41,031 bases of DNA, taken from assembly GCA_027364935.1 (NCBI GenBank), contig DAHXOK010000008.1, positions 11,853 through 52,883 on the forward strand, given 5' to 3'. The notes below the pieces were generated by a model. It saw only the letters and a program-made list of their open reading frames with translations. It had not been told where the DNA came from and searched no databases. Position 1 is the first letter of the stretch; every line of letters starts with the position of its first letter. Of this stretch, positions 1-7,887 are shown piece by piece. This DNA is from Vulcanimicrobiota bacterium. GTDB lineage: Bacteria > Vulcanimicrobiota > Vulcanimicrobiia > Vulcanimicrobiales > Vulcanimicrobiaceae. The translations under genes were made by a program, and so were the position numbers.

Positions 1-413
1 ACGTACGCCCACGTGCGTCCCTCGAAAAGATCGCTTCTTGCCGCGAGCGGGCCGCTGCCTTCGCCTCCGGCCATCGGATGCGTCGCGACGAAGTTACGGA
101 CGCCGCGCCCTGCGTCCACGACCGGCCGCTTGACCGACGCGACGTCCACGAGCAGCGTCCATTTCGATTCGCTCCCTCGAAGCGCGATCAGCTCGGCGCA
201 CGTGGTCGCTAATGGAGCGGCGATGACGATCGTGGCGCACCGGGTGTAGAGCTCCTCACGGCTCGCGCGCCCGTCGAGCGCGCCGAGCTCGAGCGCCTGC
301 GCCGCAAACTCCTCTTCCAGGTCGTAGCCAAAAACGCTAACGCCATTACGACGAGCGCGCATCCCGATCGACGCACCGATCAAACCGGTTCCGAGAATGC
401 CGAGGCTACTCAC
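1..413 (-). CDS. tyrA: Prephenate dehydrogenase, N-terminal part (runs off window)
   Basis: NAD(P)-dependent oxidative decarboxylation of prephenate to 4-hydroxyphenylpyruvate, the tyrosine branch. The 137 visible residues begin with the Rossmann loop GILGTGLIG, followed by an acidic residue at the end of the second strand (VFGYD) and the family signature THPMAGGEGSG near residue 112, which belongs to the substrate-binding region. The GTG start at 413 overlaps the aroH stop as GTGA, so translation is probably coupled. The gene is cut by the window edge, so the C-terminal dimerisation domain and any ACT domain cannot be judged. Identification rests on motifs and on the operon: the preceding genes make prephenate. 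Confidence 0.9.
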   Translation of the reverse strand, partial: MSSLGILGTGLIGASIGMRARRNGVSVFGYDLEEEFAAQALELGALDGRASREELYTRCATIVIAAPLATTCAELIALRGSESKWTLLVDVASVKRPVVDAGRGVRNFVATHPMAGGEGSGPLAARSDLFEGRTWAY

Positions 414-769
414 CGTACGAGGTCCGGACGCAACGCAACCGCGCCTTCGAGATAGACGTGTTCCACCTCGGCTTGCACGCGAGGCGTGTTCACGTGCATC
501 AGCACGCGAATCACGCGCGGCATCGCATTGGGAACGTCGATCTCGCTGAAATGCAGCATCGGCACCTGAACCCAGCCGAGCTCGCGCGCGCCGAGCGCGG
601 GAAACGCAGCGCGCAGATCGGGCGTGAGACTGAACAGGATCGACGCGATGGAGTCGGTCTCCACATCGTTACGCTGCGTCATCTCGCGCAAGAGGCGCTT
701 CGTCGCGGCGAGAATTGCGTTGCGATCGTCCGCGTCGACGGTAATCGCCCCGCGGATCCCGCGGATCAC
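410..769 (-). CDS. aroH: Chorismate mutase, AroH type
   Basis: Monofunctional chorismate mutase that converts chorismate to prephenate. It is 119 residues long, the usual size for the Bacillus AroH trimer family. The start is the GTG at 769, which overlaps the stop of the upstream fusion gene (GTGA) and gives the expected N-terminus VIRGIRGAITVDAD. The catalytic residues of the B. subtilis enzyme have matches at Arg6, Glu76, Arg88 and Tyr106 (HVYLEGAVALRPDL). The AroH fold is unrelated to the helical AroQ mutase more common in proteobacterial P-proteins. A longer in-frame reading from 946 exists, but its extra 59 residues are antisense-like and unrelated to the family. Product and substrate partners are the flanking PheA and TyrA. 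Confidence 0.95.
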   Translation of the reverse strand: MIRGIRGAITVDADDRNAILAATKRLLREMTQRNDVETDSIASILFSLTPDLRAAFPALGARELGWVQVPMLHFSEIDVPNAMPRVIRVLMHVNTPRVQAEVEHVYLEGAVALRPDLVR

Positions 770-2526
770 GCGAAGGTGACGTCCGGAACTGGAATCCGCT
801 CCAAGTCCGCAACGATCGCGCTGAAGTCTTCGAAGGTTAGGGCCTGTTCTTTGTCGCTCTTTGCTTCCGCCGGGTTCGGGTGGACCTCGACGAGCAATCC
901 GTGCGCGCCGACGGCTTTCGCCGCACGGCACAGCGGCCGAATCCATCGGCGAACGCCCACGCCGTGACTGGGATCGACGAGCACCGGTAGATGCGAGCGC
1001 TCGCGCAGCACGGGTACTGCAGAGAGGTCGAGCGTATTTCTCGTGGTCGGCTCGAACGTGCGAATGCCGCGCTCGCAGAGCATCACGTTCGGATTGCCCT
1101 CCGCGAGAACGTACTCCGCCGCGGCGAGCAGTTCGTCGAGCGTCGCCGAGAGACCGCGCTTCAAGAGCACGGGGCGACCCGCCCGGCCGACCGCTTTCAG
1201 GAGATCGAAGTTCTGCATGTTACGAGCACCGATTTGCAGCACGTCGACGTGCTCGGCCATCCGCGCAACTTGGTCGGTCGTCATCACCTCGCTCACCGTC
1301 GGAAGCCCGCTCGCACGGCCCGCTTCCGCGAGCAGGGTGACGCCTTCCCATCCCAATCCCTGAAAGGCGTACGGGCTCGTGCGCGGCTTGAACGCGCCAC
1401 CGCGCAGCATGACGGCGCCGCGCGCCTGAACTTCCCTGGCAGTCTCGAGGATCTGCTCGCGCGACTCGATCGAACACGGCCCTGCAATGATGACGAACTC
1501 GCCGTCGCCGATGCGCACGTTACCGACGCGCAATACCGTCCCGCCGGGCTTCGTCGGTAGCGCGACGCGCGGGAACGGCGACTCCACCAGCGGTACGATC
1601 GGTTCGACGGAGCGCCGCTCGGGGACGCGCTCGAGCGAAGGCCGGACGGCAGCGTCGCTCGTCCCCACCGGCTCGCCGACGTGCGCGTCGTAGCTCCCGA
1701 GAACTGCGAGGGTCTTGCACGCGCCGCGCAATTCGACGAGCGCCCGTCGCACGTTCTCGTCGCGCACGTCCCCGTCGAAATCGACGTAGAAGATGCGCTC
1801 GGCGCCGTGACCGAGGTACGGCTTGGACTCGAGCTTGTCGCCGTTGATTCCGGCTTCGGCGAGAATCCCCAAGCAGCGCGCGAGCGATCCCGTGCGCTCT
1901 TCGACGGAAAAAATAATCGAGGTTTTGCGCCGGAGAGCGCGCTCGCCGCCGATCTCCTCGCCGTGCGCGCCGTGGCGCGGCCGAACGATGAGAAATCGGG
2001 AATACGTTGCCGGATGGTCGGCGCAGTGCCCGGCCAGCTCAACCAAATCGTAGATGGCAGCTGCCGACGCCGGTGCGAGTGCCGCGACTTCGGGGCTGCC
2101 GCCGCGCGCGACCTCGCGCGCCGCAACGCCGGTATCCTCGCACGGTATGGCGCGCGCTTTCTCCAACCCGCTCAGGAACTTGCCGCACTCGGCGATCACC
2201 AGCGGGTGCGCGAGCACTTCGCGTACGTCGCGCAACGTCGCGCCACGGACGCCCAGCAGCCTGTGGTCCGTGCGCCACAACACCTCCGCCACCGGCGCCA
2301 CGTCGAACTCGCCGAGCAAATCGTACGCTTCACGCACGGTTCCTCCGATGGCATTCTCGATGGGAATCACGCCGAAGTCGGCACGCAAGCTGGAGAGCGC
2401 GGTCACGAGCTCGCGATAGCTGGGCACGCCGAGGGTGTTTGCGGAAATGCCGCGCTCTCGTATGAAATGTTCGAGAACGAGCTGCGAGTACGCTCCGTCG
2501 ACGCCTTGATAGACCGCAATGCCCAC
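766..2526 (-). CDS. pheA-aroF: Prephenate dehydratase-ACT fused to DAHP synthase (type I beta)
   Basis: Bifunctional 586-residue protein. Residues 1-185 are prephenate dehydratase (IPIENAIGG at 54-62; the catalytic TRF motif appears as SRF at 176-178, which keeps a hydroxyl). Residues 200-280 are an ACT domain with the phenylalanine-binding ESKP (233-236) and a GSL variant of the GAL motif. After a linker of about 50 residues, 335-585 form a KDO8P-synthase-like DAHP synthase (AGPCSIES, GGAFKPRTSPYAFQG, DPSHGVG). It therefore joins the first shikimate-pathway step to the phenylalanine-branch step, with an ACT domain that could pass Phe feedback to either. An in-frame TAA four codons upstream fixes the GTG start at 2526. 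First gene of the pheA-aroF, aroH, tyrA operon. Confidence 0.93.
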   Translation of the reverse strand: MGIAVYQGVDGAYSQLVLEHFIRERGISANTLGVPSYRELVTALSSLRADFGVIPIENAIGGTVREAYDLLGEFDVAPVAEVLWRTDHRLLGVRGATLRDVREVLAHPLVIAECGKFLSGLEKARAIPCEDTGVAAREVARGGSPEVAALAPASAAAIYDLVELAGHCADHPATYSRFLIVRPRHGAHGEEIGGERALRRKTSIIFSVEERTGSLARCLGILAEAGINGDKLESKPYLGHGAERIFYVDFDGDVRDENVRRALVELRGACKTLAVLGSYDAHVGEPVGTSDAAVRPSLERVPERRSVEPIVPLVESPFPRVALPTKPGGTVLRVGNVRIGDGEFVIIAGPCSIESREQILETAREVQARGAVMLRGGAFKPRTSPYAFQGLGWEGVTLLAEAGRASGLPTVSEVMTTDQVARMAEHVDVLQIGARNMQNFDLLKAVGRAGRPVLLKRGLSATLDELLAAAEYVLAEGNPNVMLCERGIRTFEPTTRNTLDLSAVPVLRERSHLPVLVDPSHGVGVRRWIRPLCRAAKAVGAHGLLVEVHPNPAEAKSDKEQALTFEDFSAIVADLERIPVPDVTFA

Positions 2527-2619
2527 GATTACTCGTTAATACGGAAGCGGTAGGTCATGCCCTCTTTAAAATAGCGCGCCGGCATCGCAGCGTGGGCCCC
2601 CAAGTGTTATAGTGCCAAC
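2527..2619. promoter_or_regulatory. Divergent promoter region
   Basis: This 93-bp gap separates the aromatic operon from the acyltransferase gene. On the plus strand TATAGT at 2608-2613 lies seven bases before the GTG start. On the minus strand TATTAA at 2541-2536 lies nine bases before the operon GTG. No convincing Shine-Dalgarno precedes either start, so leaderless or near-leaderless transcripts are possible in both directions. No good -35 element is visible, so this is a weak call. Confidence 0.35.
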
Positions 2620-3792
2620 GTGGCTGCGAGCGGCACCCCGTACGAAGAAACGCGCCTCACCGCGCTCGACGGGCTGCGTGGCATCGCCGTGCTCCTGGTC
2701 CTCTGGTATCACGTTTGGGAGATATCCTGGCTGCCCGCGCCCGTCCCGTGGCTCGAGTTCGTTCCCGAGACGGGCTTCATCGGCGTCCATCTCTTCTTCT
2801 TTCTGAGCGGCTTCGTCATCACGTATCCGTTCCTCCGCGCGCTCGCACGCAAAGCGAAGGCGCCGGCGTGGCGACATTTCGCGTGGCGGCGTTTCATCAA
2901 GATCGTGCCGTCGTACGTACTCTCGATCGCACTCGCCTATGCGATCGGATACGCGCAGCGCCAGGATGCGGTGCCCGCGTGGCAGGCGATCGCGACCCAC
3001 CTGCTCTTCGTGCACACATGGTTTCCTTCGACGTACGGCTCGATCAACGGCGTCCTCTGGACCCTTGCCGTCGAGGTCGAATTTTACGTCCTCTTTCCGC
3101 TCGTGTGGTGGTTTTTTGCGCGCGTGCCGTGGCTCACCGCACTCGGCATGATCGCGTTTTCGATGCTCTGGCGCGCCGGCTTCGCCGCGTGCTGCTACAG
3201 TACGCTTTTCGCACCGTACAGCGAGAATCTCCCCGGCTATCTCGGCATCTTCGCCTGCGGCATGCTCGCCGCGTGGATCTTCTGTCGTTACGACGCGAGC
3301 GTCACGCAATCGTACCGGCGATTCGCGCCGTTGCTACTACTCGCGGGCACGATCGGGCTTGTCGTTCTCTTGCAAAGCCTGTACGCATACCGGCACGAAG
3401 ACCAGTGGGCGTCGGTCTGGCAGATCTGGCGGCGCGAATGGTTCGGCGCGGCGTTCGCCGCCATCGCTCTCGGAGCGCTGTGGAGCGCACGCGGTTGGCA
3501 ACCCTTGCTCGCAAACCGGTTGCTCGTCTTTCTCGGCGCGATCTCCTACAATCTCTACCTGTATCATCAAGTGCTCGCTCGCGAGCTGCTCTGGGAGCGC
3601 GTTCCGGGGTATGTCGGCAGTCCGCATGCGGACCCTCACTGGCAAGTACTCTACACGATCGTCGCGTTTGCCGCATCGATCGCTCTCGCGGCACTCATCA
3701 CGTATATATTCGAGCGGCCGTTGCTGCGTCTGCCCGATCCGCCGCGGCTTGGGGCACTACCCCGTACGTGGGGCAACGCGGTCAAACGCTGA
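2620..3792 (+). CDS. Membrane acyltransferase, acyltransferase-3 (OafA/YrhL) family
   Basis: A 390-residue integral membrane O-acyltransferase with about ten hydrophobic segments. The N-terminal signature is LDGLRGIAVLLVLWYHVW, with Arg20 and the conserved catalytic His31. Further family features are FIGVHLFFFLSGFVI in the second membrane segment and WTLAVEVEFYVLFPL near residue 150. Members acylate exported or cell-surface sugars and lipids from the cytoplasmic membrane; the substrate here cannot be predicted. No SGNH domain is fused. The 3' end overlaps the start of a prepilin gene by 25 bases in another frame, so the two may be cotranscribed. Confidence 0.9.
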   Translation: MAASGTPYEETRLTALDGLRGIAVLLVLWYHVWEISWLPAPVPWLEFVPETGFIGVHLFFFLSGFVITYPFLRALARKAKAPAWRHFAWRRFIKIVPSYVLSIALAYAIGYAQRQDAVPAWQAIATHLLFVHTWFPSTYGSINGVLWTLAVEVEFYVLFPLVWWFFARVPWLTALGMIAFSMLWRAGFAACCYSTLFAPYSENLPGYLGIFACGMLAAWIFCRYDASVTQSYRRFAPLLLLAGTIGLVVLLQSLYAYRHEDQWASVWQIWRREWFGAAFAAIALGALWSARGWQPLLANRLLVFLGAISYNLYLYHQVLARELLWERVPGYVGSPHADPHWQVLYTIVAFAASIALAALITYIFERPLLRLPDPPRLGALPRTWGNAVKR

Positions 3793-4211
3793 TCGAAACG
3801 GTCGTTGCGGTCGCCATCCTAACGATCGTGACCGGCGCGGTCCTTGCCGGTACGATCGCTTCAGCGGCCCACTTCGGTCCGGATCCGGCGCGGACGGCGC
3901 TCGATGATGCGCTCGCGCGCGAGATGAGCGTCGCGCGCAATCTCGCGAAGTACCAGGGAGCGACGATCGCGCCGGCTTCCATCCAAACGGCGGTTCCGCT
4001 CGCCGACGCGTCGCCGCTTCCGGCAACCCTCGAGCTACAGGTGACGCAGCTGCCCGGAGGTGGCATCGCGCTGACGATCTCCGGAAGCGCAATCTGGCGC
4101 GGCGCAAACGAGCGTCGCTCGCTTTCGAGCACGCTTCCGCCGCCCGCGCCCATTCCCGGATCCTCCATCACGCTGCCGGGACTCGCACCCGCGCCCACCG
4201 GCGCACCGTGA
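3768..4211 (+). CDS. Type IV prepilin-like protein (short)
   Basis: A 147-residue protein starting at the GTG inside the acyltransferase 3' end. Its N-terminus MGQRG-QTLIETVVAVAI is a class III signal: short charged leader, Gly before the PilD cleavage site, Glu at position +5, then about 20 hydrophobic residues. The rest is Ala/Pro/Thr-rich with a small beta-like globular part and a Pro-rich tail (PPPAPIPGSSITLPG). It is probably a minor pilin or pseudopilin. No assembly ATPase or PilD gene lies in the window, so it must use machinery encoded elsewhere. The next gene, seven bases on, is probably its partner. Confidence 0.75.
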   Translation: MGQRGQTLIETVVAVAILTIVTGAVLAGTIASAAHFGPDPARTALDDALAREMSVARNLAKYQGATIAPASIQTAVPLADASPLPATLELQVTQLPGGGIALTISGSAIWRGANERRSLSSTLPPPAPIPGSSITLPGLAPAPTGAP

Positions 4212-4218
4212 GATCTGC

Positions 4219-4854
4219 GTGCTCCTGCGCGTTCTGTTTCTCTGCGGTGCCATCGTCGTACTCGGTGAAACGCTTCTCCAAGCCGCCGCGTCTCTCGCGG
4301 TGGCCGCGCTGCATCGCCGCAGCGTGACGGCTGCGCAGAATGCATTCGCCGGCGCGCAGCAACTCGCGCAAGCTACCCTCGCCGCAGCGATGGCGGGGGG
4401 AGCGACCCCGCCTGCATCGCTGCCACCGGTACAGTCGTGCGTCGAGCGCGATGGAGCAAGGTGCACGATGATCGCGCAGACGGACGTGACCCTCGCAACG
4501 CCCATCCCGACGCCGTGCCCGAGCGCCGGCTGCAGCACGTATCTTCAGGAGAACGATGCGGTCGACGAGGGCCGCGTCGTCGCATCGATTGCCACGACGG
4601 TCACGCTCGGTTCGGGCACGCCGATTGCCGCGCGCAGCGGCTCGGTGATCTTTCGAACGCTGCGCGCGCCACCGTATGCCGTTGCGTCGGGCATGCTCGA
4701 CGGCACGCTCGACGATTCGGAGAGCGGCGCCGGTGAAGCCGCCGGGCTCATCCAGGTGCTCTACCAGAATGCGATCAGCGGTGCCACGATGCCGGCAAGC
4801 GTTTGGAGCGCAACCTCGTCCGCGGTTCCGAGCGCTAGCGGATGGTCCCCGTGA
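4219..4854 (+). CDS. Exported pilin-accessory-like protein
   Basis: A 211-residue protein with an N-terminal hydrophobic segment (LLRVLFLCGAIVVLGETLLQ), then a helical Ala/Gln-rich stretch (AAQNAFAGAQQLAQATLAAA) and an extracytoplasmic part with four cysteines (positions near 74, 81, 99 and 104). The layout of a long N-terminal helix followed by a small beta-rich domain resembles minor pilins such as PilX/PilW, but the cleavage Gly and Glu+5 are not convincing, so the family is not certain. It follows the short prepilin by seven bases. The 3' end overlaps the convergent DUF4870 gene by 20 bases. Confidence 0.6.
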   Translation: MLLRVLFLCGAIVVLGETLLQAAASLAVAALHRRSVTAAQNAFAGAQQLAQATLAAAMAGGATPPASLPPVQSCVERDGARCTMIAQTDVTLATPIPTPCPSAGCSTYLQENDAVDEGRVVASIATTVTLGSGTPIAARSGSVIFRTLRAPPYAVASGMLDGTLDDSESGAGEAAGLIQVLYQNAISGATMPASVWSATSSAVPSASGWSP

Positions 4855-5182
4855 GCATGCGCTCCGTAAGCGAAGCGATGCCGGGGAGCCGTGCCTTCTT
4901 GCCGAGGAATGCCTGCGCCGGCGAGTACGCCAACGCTGCGATGAAGGCGACGTCGAGCACGCGGTAGATCCAGGCGTGGATCTGCGGGAATCCAGCCGCG
5001 GAGCTCGCACGCGTGACGAGCATCCACGCCACGAGCCACGCGAACCAAAGAACGATCGCTTGGCCTGCGGACCAGCGCACGAACGTATCCGTCGCGCCGG
5101 CCGCGAGCATGACGATGCCCCCGAAGAGTGAGAAGAGCGATGCCATTCCGGCTGCGACGCTCGGCCGCAGCCCGAATGGCAC
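4835..5182 (-). CDS. Small membrane protein, Tic20/DUF4870-like (copy 2)
   Basis: A 115-residue protein with about three transmembrane segments. It begins PFGLRPSVAAGMASLFSLFG and is clearly homologous to the gene just upstream, which begins PFGLEPNVAAGLAYLFTWVG. Both share the FVRW.A.Q.I.LW motif in the second membrane segment and a C-terminal cytoplasmic stretch ending LTE. The GTG start is six bases downstream of the stop of the first copy, with AGAAGG immediately before it, so the pair is one transcription unit. Family members are uncharacterised polytopic proteins; no function is assigned. Confidence 0.75.
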   Translation of the reverse strand: MPFGLRPSVAAGMASLFSLFGGIVMLAAGATDTFVRWSAGQAIVLWFAWLVAWMLVTRASSAAGFPQIHAWIYRVLDVAFIAALAYSPAQAFLGKKARLPGIASLTERMLTGTIR

Positions 5183-5187
5183 GCCTT

Positions 5188-5559
5188 CTACAGCATCGAC
5201 TTAAAAATGCTCTCCGTCAGGCCGGCGACGACCGGAATGCGGACCTCTTTGCCCTGGAACGCGCTGATCATCGTCCAGAGCCAGAGCAAGAGTCCGAGCA
5301 CCGACCACAGACTCCAGAGCGGAAACTCGAGCATCCAGAGATGCAACATCGGGAAAATGAACGAGAAGACGGCGATATCGAGCACCCACCAACCGACCCA
5401 TAAGGTAATCGATTGCGCGGCTGCCCATCGCACGAACTTGTTCGTTCCTCCACCGACGAGCATGACGAGGCCACCTACCCAAGTAAACAGGTACGCGAGC
5501 CCGGCGGCGACATTCGGCTCGAGGCCGAAAGGCGTGTCTTTCGTAGGCTGACTGGCCAT
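5188..5559 (-). CDS. Small membrane protein, Tic20/DUF4870-like (copy 1)
   Basis: A 123-residue membrane protein with the same architecture as the following gene: N-terminal TPFGLEPNVAAGLAYLFTWV, then NKFVRWAAAQSITLWVGWWV, a Trp/Leu-rich third segment and a C-terminal EVRIPVVAGLTESIF. The ATG start has a good AGGAGAGG ribosome-binding site about 14 bases upstream. The tandem copies probably arose by local duplication. DUF4870 proteins are widespread and of unknown role. It is divergent from the DUF3311-symporter pair. Confidence 0.78.
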   Translation of the reverse strand: MASQPTKDTPFGLEPNVAAGLAYLFTWVGGLVMLVGGGTNKFVRWAAAQSITLWVGWWVLDIAVFSFIFPMLHLWMLEFPLWSLWSVLGLLLWLWTMISAFQGKEVRIPVVAGLTESIFKSML

Positions 5560-5646
5560 TCTCTACAGTGCCCTCTCCTAACGGTTAAGCGCGCGAAAGT
5601 GCGCGAACTTTGGCAGAGCCATTCGTCGGAGGGGTCGCTCGCTCTT

Positions 5647-5662
5647 CTCGCCGAACGGCGAG
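5647..5662 (+). promoter_or_regulatory. Hairpin overlapping the DUF3311 ribosome-binding site
   Basis: CTCGCCG and CGGCGAG form a 7+7 inverted repeat separated by AA. The right arm contains the GGCGAGG that serves as Shine-Dalgarno for the ATG at 5667. If it folds in the mRNA it would hide the ribosome-binding site of the symporter operon. It could equally be a DNA operator. Confidence 0.35.
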
Positions 5663-5666
5663 GCCG

Positions 5667-5855
5667 ATGGCCAGCCGCCTGAGGTATCTTCTCCTCCTGC
5701 TGCCCTTCATCGCATATCTCGACCCCGCGCTTTACGACCGGGTCGAGCCGCGGTTGCTCGGCTTTCCGTTCTTCTATTGGTATCAGCTCCTGTGGGTCGC
5801 TGCAACCTCGGTGATCCTGGGCGTCGCGATCTTGCTCGGGCGTCGGAAGCAATGA
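5667..5855 (+). CDS. DUF3311 small membrane protein (symporter partner 1)
   Basis: A 62-residue protein with two transmembrane segments. Its core YDRVEPRLLGFPFFYWYQLLW is the DUF3311 signature (acidic and Pro-rich loop followed by an aromatic helix). The ATG at 5667 was chosen over an upstream in-frame start at 5610 because it has GGCGAGG in front and removes a non-hydrophobic 19-residue extension. The stop overlaps the symporter start as ATGA. DUF3311 genes are regularly found before SSS-family transporters, in the same arrangement as YhdT and PanF, and are presumed small subunits or assembly partners. Confidence 0.85.
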   Translation: MASRLRYLLLLLPFIAYLDPALYDRVEPRLLGFPFFYWYQLLWVAATSVILGVAILLGRRKQ

Positions 5856-7372
5856 CGCTGTCGGTCCGCGACGAGGTCTTCGCCGGGCTCGTCGTCCTCG
5901 TAACGCTGATGGGCTTCGTGGCGGCGCGTTGGCGCGCCGGCAACCTGCACCAGCTCGAAGAATGGGCGCTAGGAGGACGGCGCTTCGGGACCATCGTCTC
6001 CTGGTTTCTCATCGGGGGAGACATCTACACGGCGTACACGTTCATCGCCGTGCCGGCGCTCGTCTACGGCGTCGGCGCCCTCGGATTCTACGCGGTTCCT
6101 TACGCGGCGATAGCGTATCCGTTCGGTTTTCTCTTTCTCTCTCGGTTTTGGTCGGTCGCGCGGGTTCGCGGATACGTCACTTCCGCCGATTTCGTGCGCG
6201 ATCTCTTCGGCAGCCGGCCACTCGAGGTTGCCGTCGCTCTGACCGGCATCCTCGCCACGCTGCCGTACATCGCGCTCCAAGTGATCGGCATGAAAGCCGT
6301 CCTCATGCATCTGGGCGGAGCCTTTGCGATCGGCAACGGCGACCTCGCCTTGAGCATCGCATTTCTGCTTCTCGCCGCCTATACGTTCACGAGCGGCTTA
6401 CGCGCGCCCGCGATGATCGCATTCGTCAAGGATACGCTGATCTACGGAACCGTCGTCGCCGCCATCGTCATCATTCCGGCCAAGCTCGGCGGCTGGGCAC
6501 ACGTCTTCGACGTCTCCGCCGCCACGCTGGCTGCCCGGCCCAAGCCCGGCGCAATCCTCCTGTCCGCAAATCTCCAAGTCGCGTACGCCACGATGGCATT
6601 GGGCTCGTGTCTTGCGCTCTTCGTGTACCCGCACTCGATCACGTCGGTGCTCGCGGCGAAGAGCAAGGCCGTGGTGCAGCGCAACATGGCGCTGCTGCCG
6701 ATCTACTCGTTGATGCTCGGATTTCTCGCGTTGCTGGGCTACTGCGCCATCGCCGCCAACATAAGAACCACGGACACGAGCAGCGTGATCCCGACCTTGC
6801 TCGACACGTATTTCCCTGGCTGGCTCTCCGGCGCCGCGCTCGCAGCAATCGTCATCGGTGCGCTCGTTCCGGCGGCCATCATGGCGATCGGCTCGGCGAA
6901 CCTGTTCGCAAGCAATATATTCGGCGAGTTCACGCCCGGACGCGCACACGCGGACGCGCATCTCTCTCGCCTCTTGACGCTCGCGCTCTGCGCATTTGCG
7001 CTCGGTTTCGTCATCTTCGTTCCGACGACGTACGCGATCAACTTTCAACTCCTCGGCGGCATCTGGATGGTGCAAATCGTGCCCGCATTCGTCCTCGGAC
7101 TCTACACGCGCAAACTCCACCCGCTCGGGCTCTTGCTCGGCTGGCTCGCTGCCATGGCCGCCTCGACCGCCATTGCGGCGAGCACGGCCGTCGCCGGTAA
7201 GGGCATCTCGGTGAACGTCACGTTACCGCTCTTCGGGCATAGCATCACCGTATTCGTCGCGCTCTACGGACTTGCGATCAACCTCGTCGTGGCGATCGCC
7301 GCATCGCTCCTACTCCGGCTCTTCCGCGCAAACCCCGGAACCGACGGGACGACGCCGAGCGCCTACGCGTAG
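5852..7372 (+). CDS. Sodium:solute symporter (SSS family) 1
   Basis: A 506-residue transporter of the SSS/LeuT-fold family with about 13 membrane segments. Characteristic stretches are EEWALGGRRFGTIVSWFL near residue 36 (the GGR motif before TM2), GGDIYTAYTFIAVPALVYG, and FTSGLRAPAMIAFVKDTLI in the central region, where family members coordinate sodium and substrate. The start is the ATG that overlaps the DUF3311 stop; a longer in-frame reading begins at 5777 inside DUF3311 and is unlikely. SSS proteins of this branch (near monocarboxylate and pantothenate permeases) import small organic acids with sodium, but the substrate is unknown. A second homologue lies at 11270. Confidence 0.88.
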   Translation: MTLSVRDEVFAGLVVLVTLMGFVAARWRAGNLHQLEEWALGGRRFGTIVSWFLIGGDIYTAYTFIAVPALVYGVGALGFYAVPYAAIAYPFGFLFLSRFWSVARVRGYVTSADFVRDLFGSRPLEVAVALTGILATLPYIALQVIGMKAVLMHLGGAFAIGNGDLALSIAFLLLAAYTFTSGLRAPAMIAFVKDTLIYGTVVAAIVIIPAKLGGWAHVFDVSAATLAARPKPGAILLSANLQVAYATMALGSCLALFVYPHSITSVLAAKSKAVVQRNMALLPIYSLMLGFLALLGYCAIAANIRTTDTSSVIPTLLDTYFPGWLSGAALAAIVIGALVPAAIMAIGSANLFASNIFGEFTPGRAHADAHLSRLLTLALCAFALGFVIFVPTTYAINFQLLGGIWMVQIVPAFVLGLYTRKLHPLGLLLGWLAAMAASTAIAASTAVAGKGISVNVTLPLFGHSITVFVALYGLAINLVVAIAASLLLRLFRANPGTDGTTPSAYA

Positions 7373-7384
7373 CTGCGCAACCTG

Positions 7385-7828
7385 TTACCGTATCTCGAAG
7401 GGAACGTCTTCTTCCACGAGCTCGCCTTCGGCGTTACGAGCGATGACGCGCAGACGGTACTTCCGTAGGAAAATCGGCGGCGTGTCGTAGACGTCGAGCG
7501 AAAACGCAAAGCGGCCTCGTCCAAGCTTCGGAACGTTGATCGCAAAGAGATTCGTCCGAACCTCCATGCTGGCGACGTTCGACGTGGTAACGAAGGCCGC
7601 ACGCCACGTCGTTCCACGCGGTACTGACACGGACGAGAAATACATCGCGACGATCTGCGGCGCCGCAATCGGCGTGGCTGCCCGTGGCGTCGGCCACGCG
7701 CGCGGCATACGCCCGACGCTTGCATTCGCGGGAAGCAGCGTCGGCTTCGACGCGCACCCTGCGGCTCCGAGGATGCCGCACGCGAGAACGCACGAGAAGA
7801 ATGCCGCCCTGGTCTCTTCGAAACTCAC
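7385..7828 (-). CDS. Putative lipoprotein, unknown function
   Basis: A 147-residue protein. The GTG at 7828 was preferred over an upstream in-frame start because it places a signal peptide at the N-terminus: VSFEETRAAFFSCVLACGIL, then GAAGC with Cys25 as the likely lipidated residue. The mature part has a Pro-rich linker (PRAWPTPRAATPIAAPQ) and a compact beta-rich domain of about 95 residues (FAFSLDVYDTPPIFL, YRLRVIARNAEGE) that reads like an Ig-like or beta-sandwich fold. It is convergent with the symporter (12-base gap) and divergent from the next membrane gene. No homologous family was recognised. Confidence 0.65.
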   Translation of the reverse strand: MSFEETRAAFFSCVLACGILGAAGCASKPTLLPANASVGRMPRAWPTPRAATPIAAPQIVAMYFSSVSVPRGTTWRAAFVTTSNVASMEVRTNLFAINVPKLGRGRFAFSLDVYDTPPIFLRKYRLRVIARNAEGELVEEDVPFEIR

Positions 7829-7887
7829 GCGTTTTAGCTCAGAGGTTCGGGCGGATATTCCTGCGTGGAGGCGTAACGGAGTCCGTG

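Noticed and set aside
410-946. Longer AroH reading starting at 946
   Set aside because: The added 59 residues overlap the DAHP synthase gene and lack similarity; the GTG at 769 gives the canonical AroH N-terminus and couples to the upstream stop.
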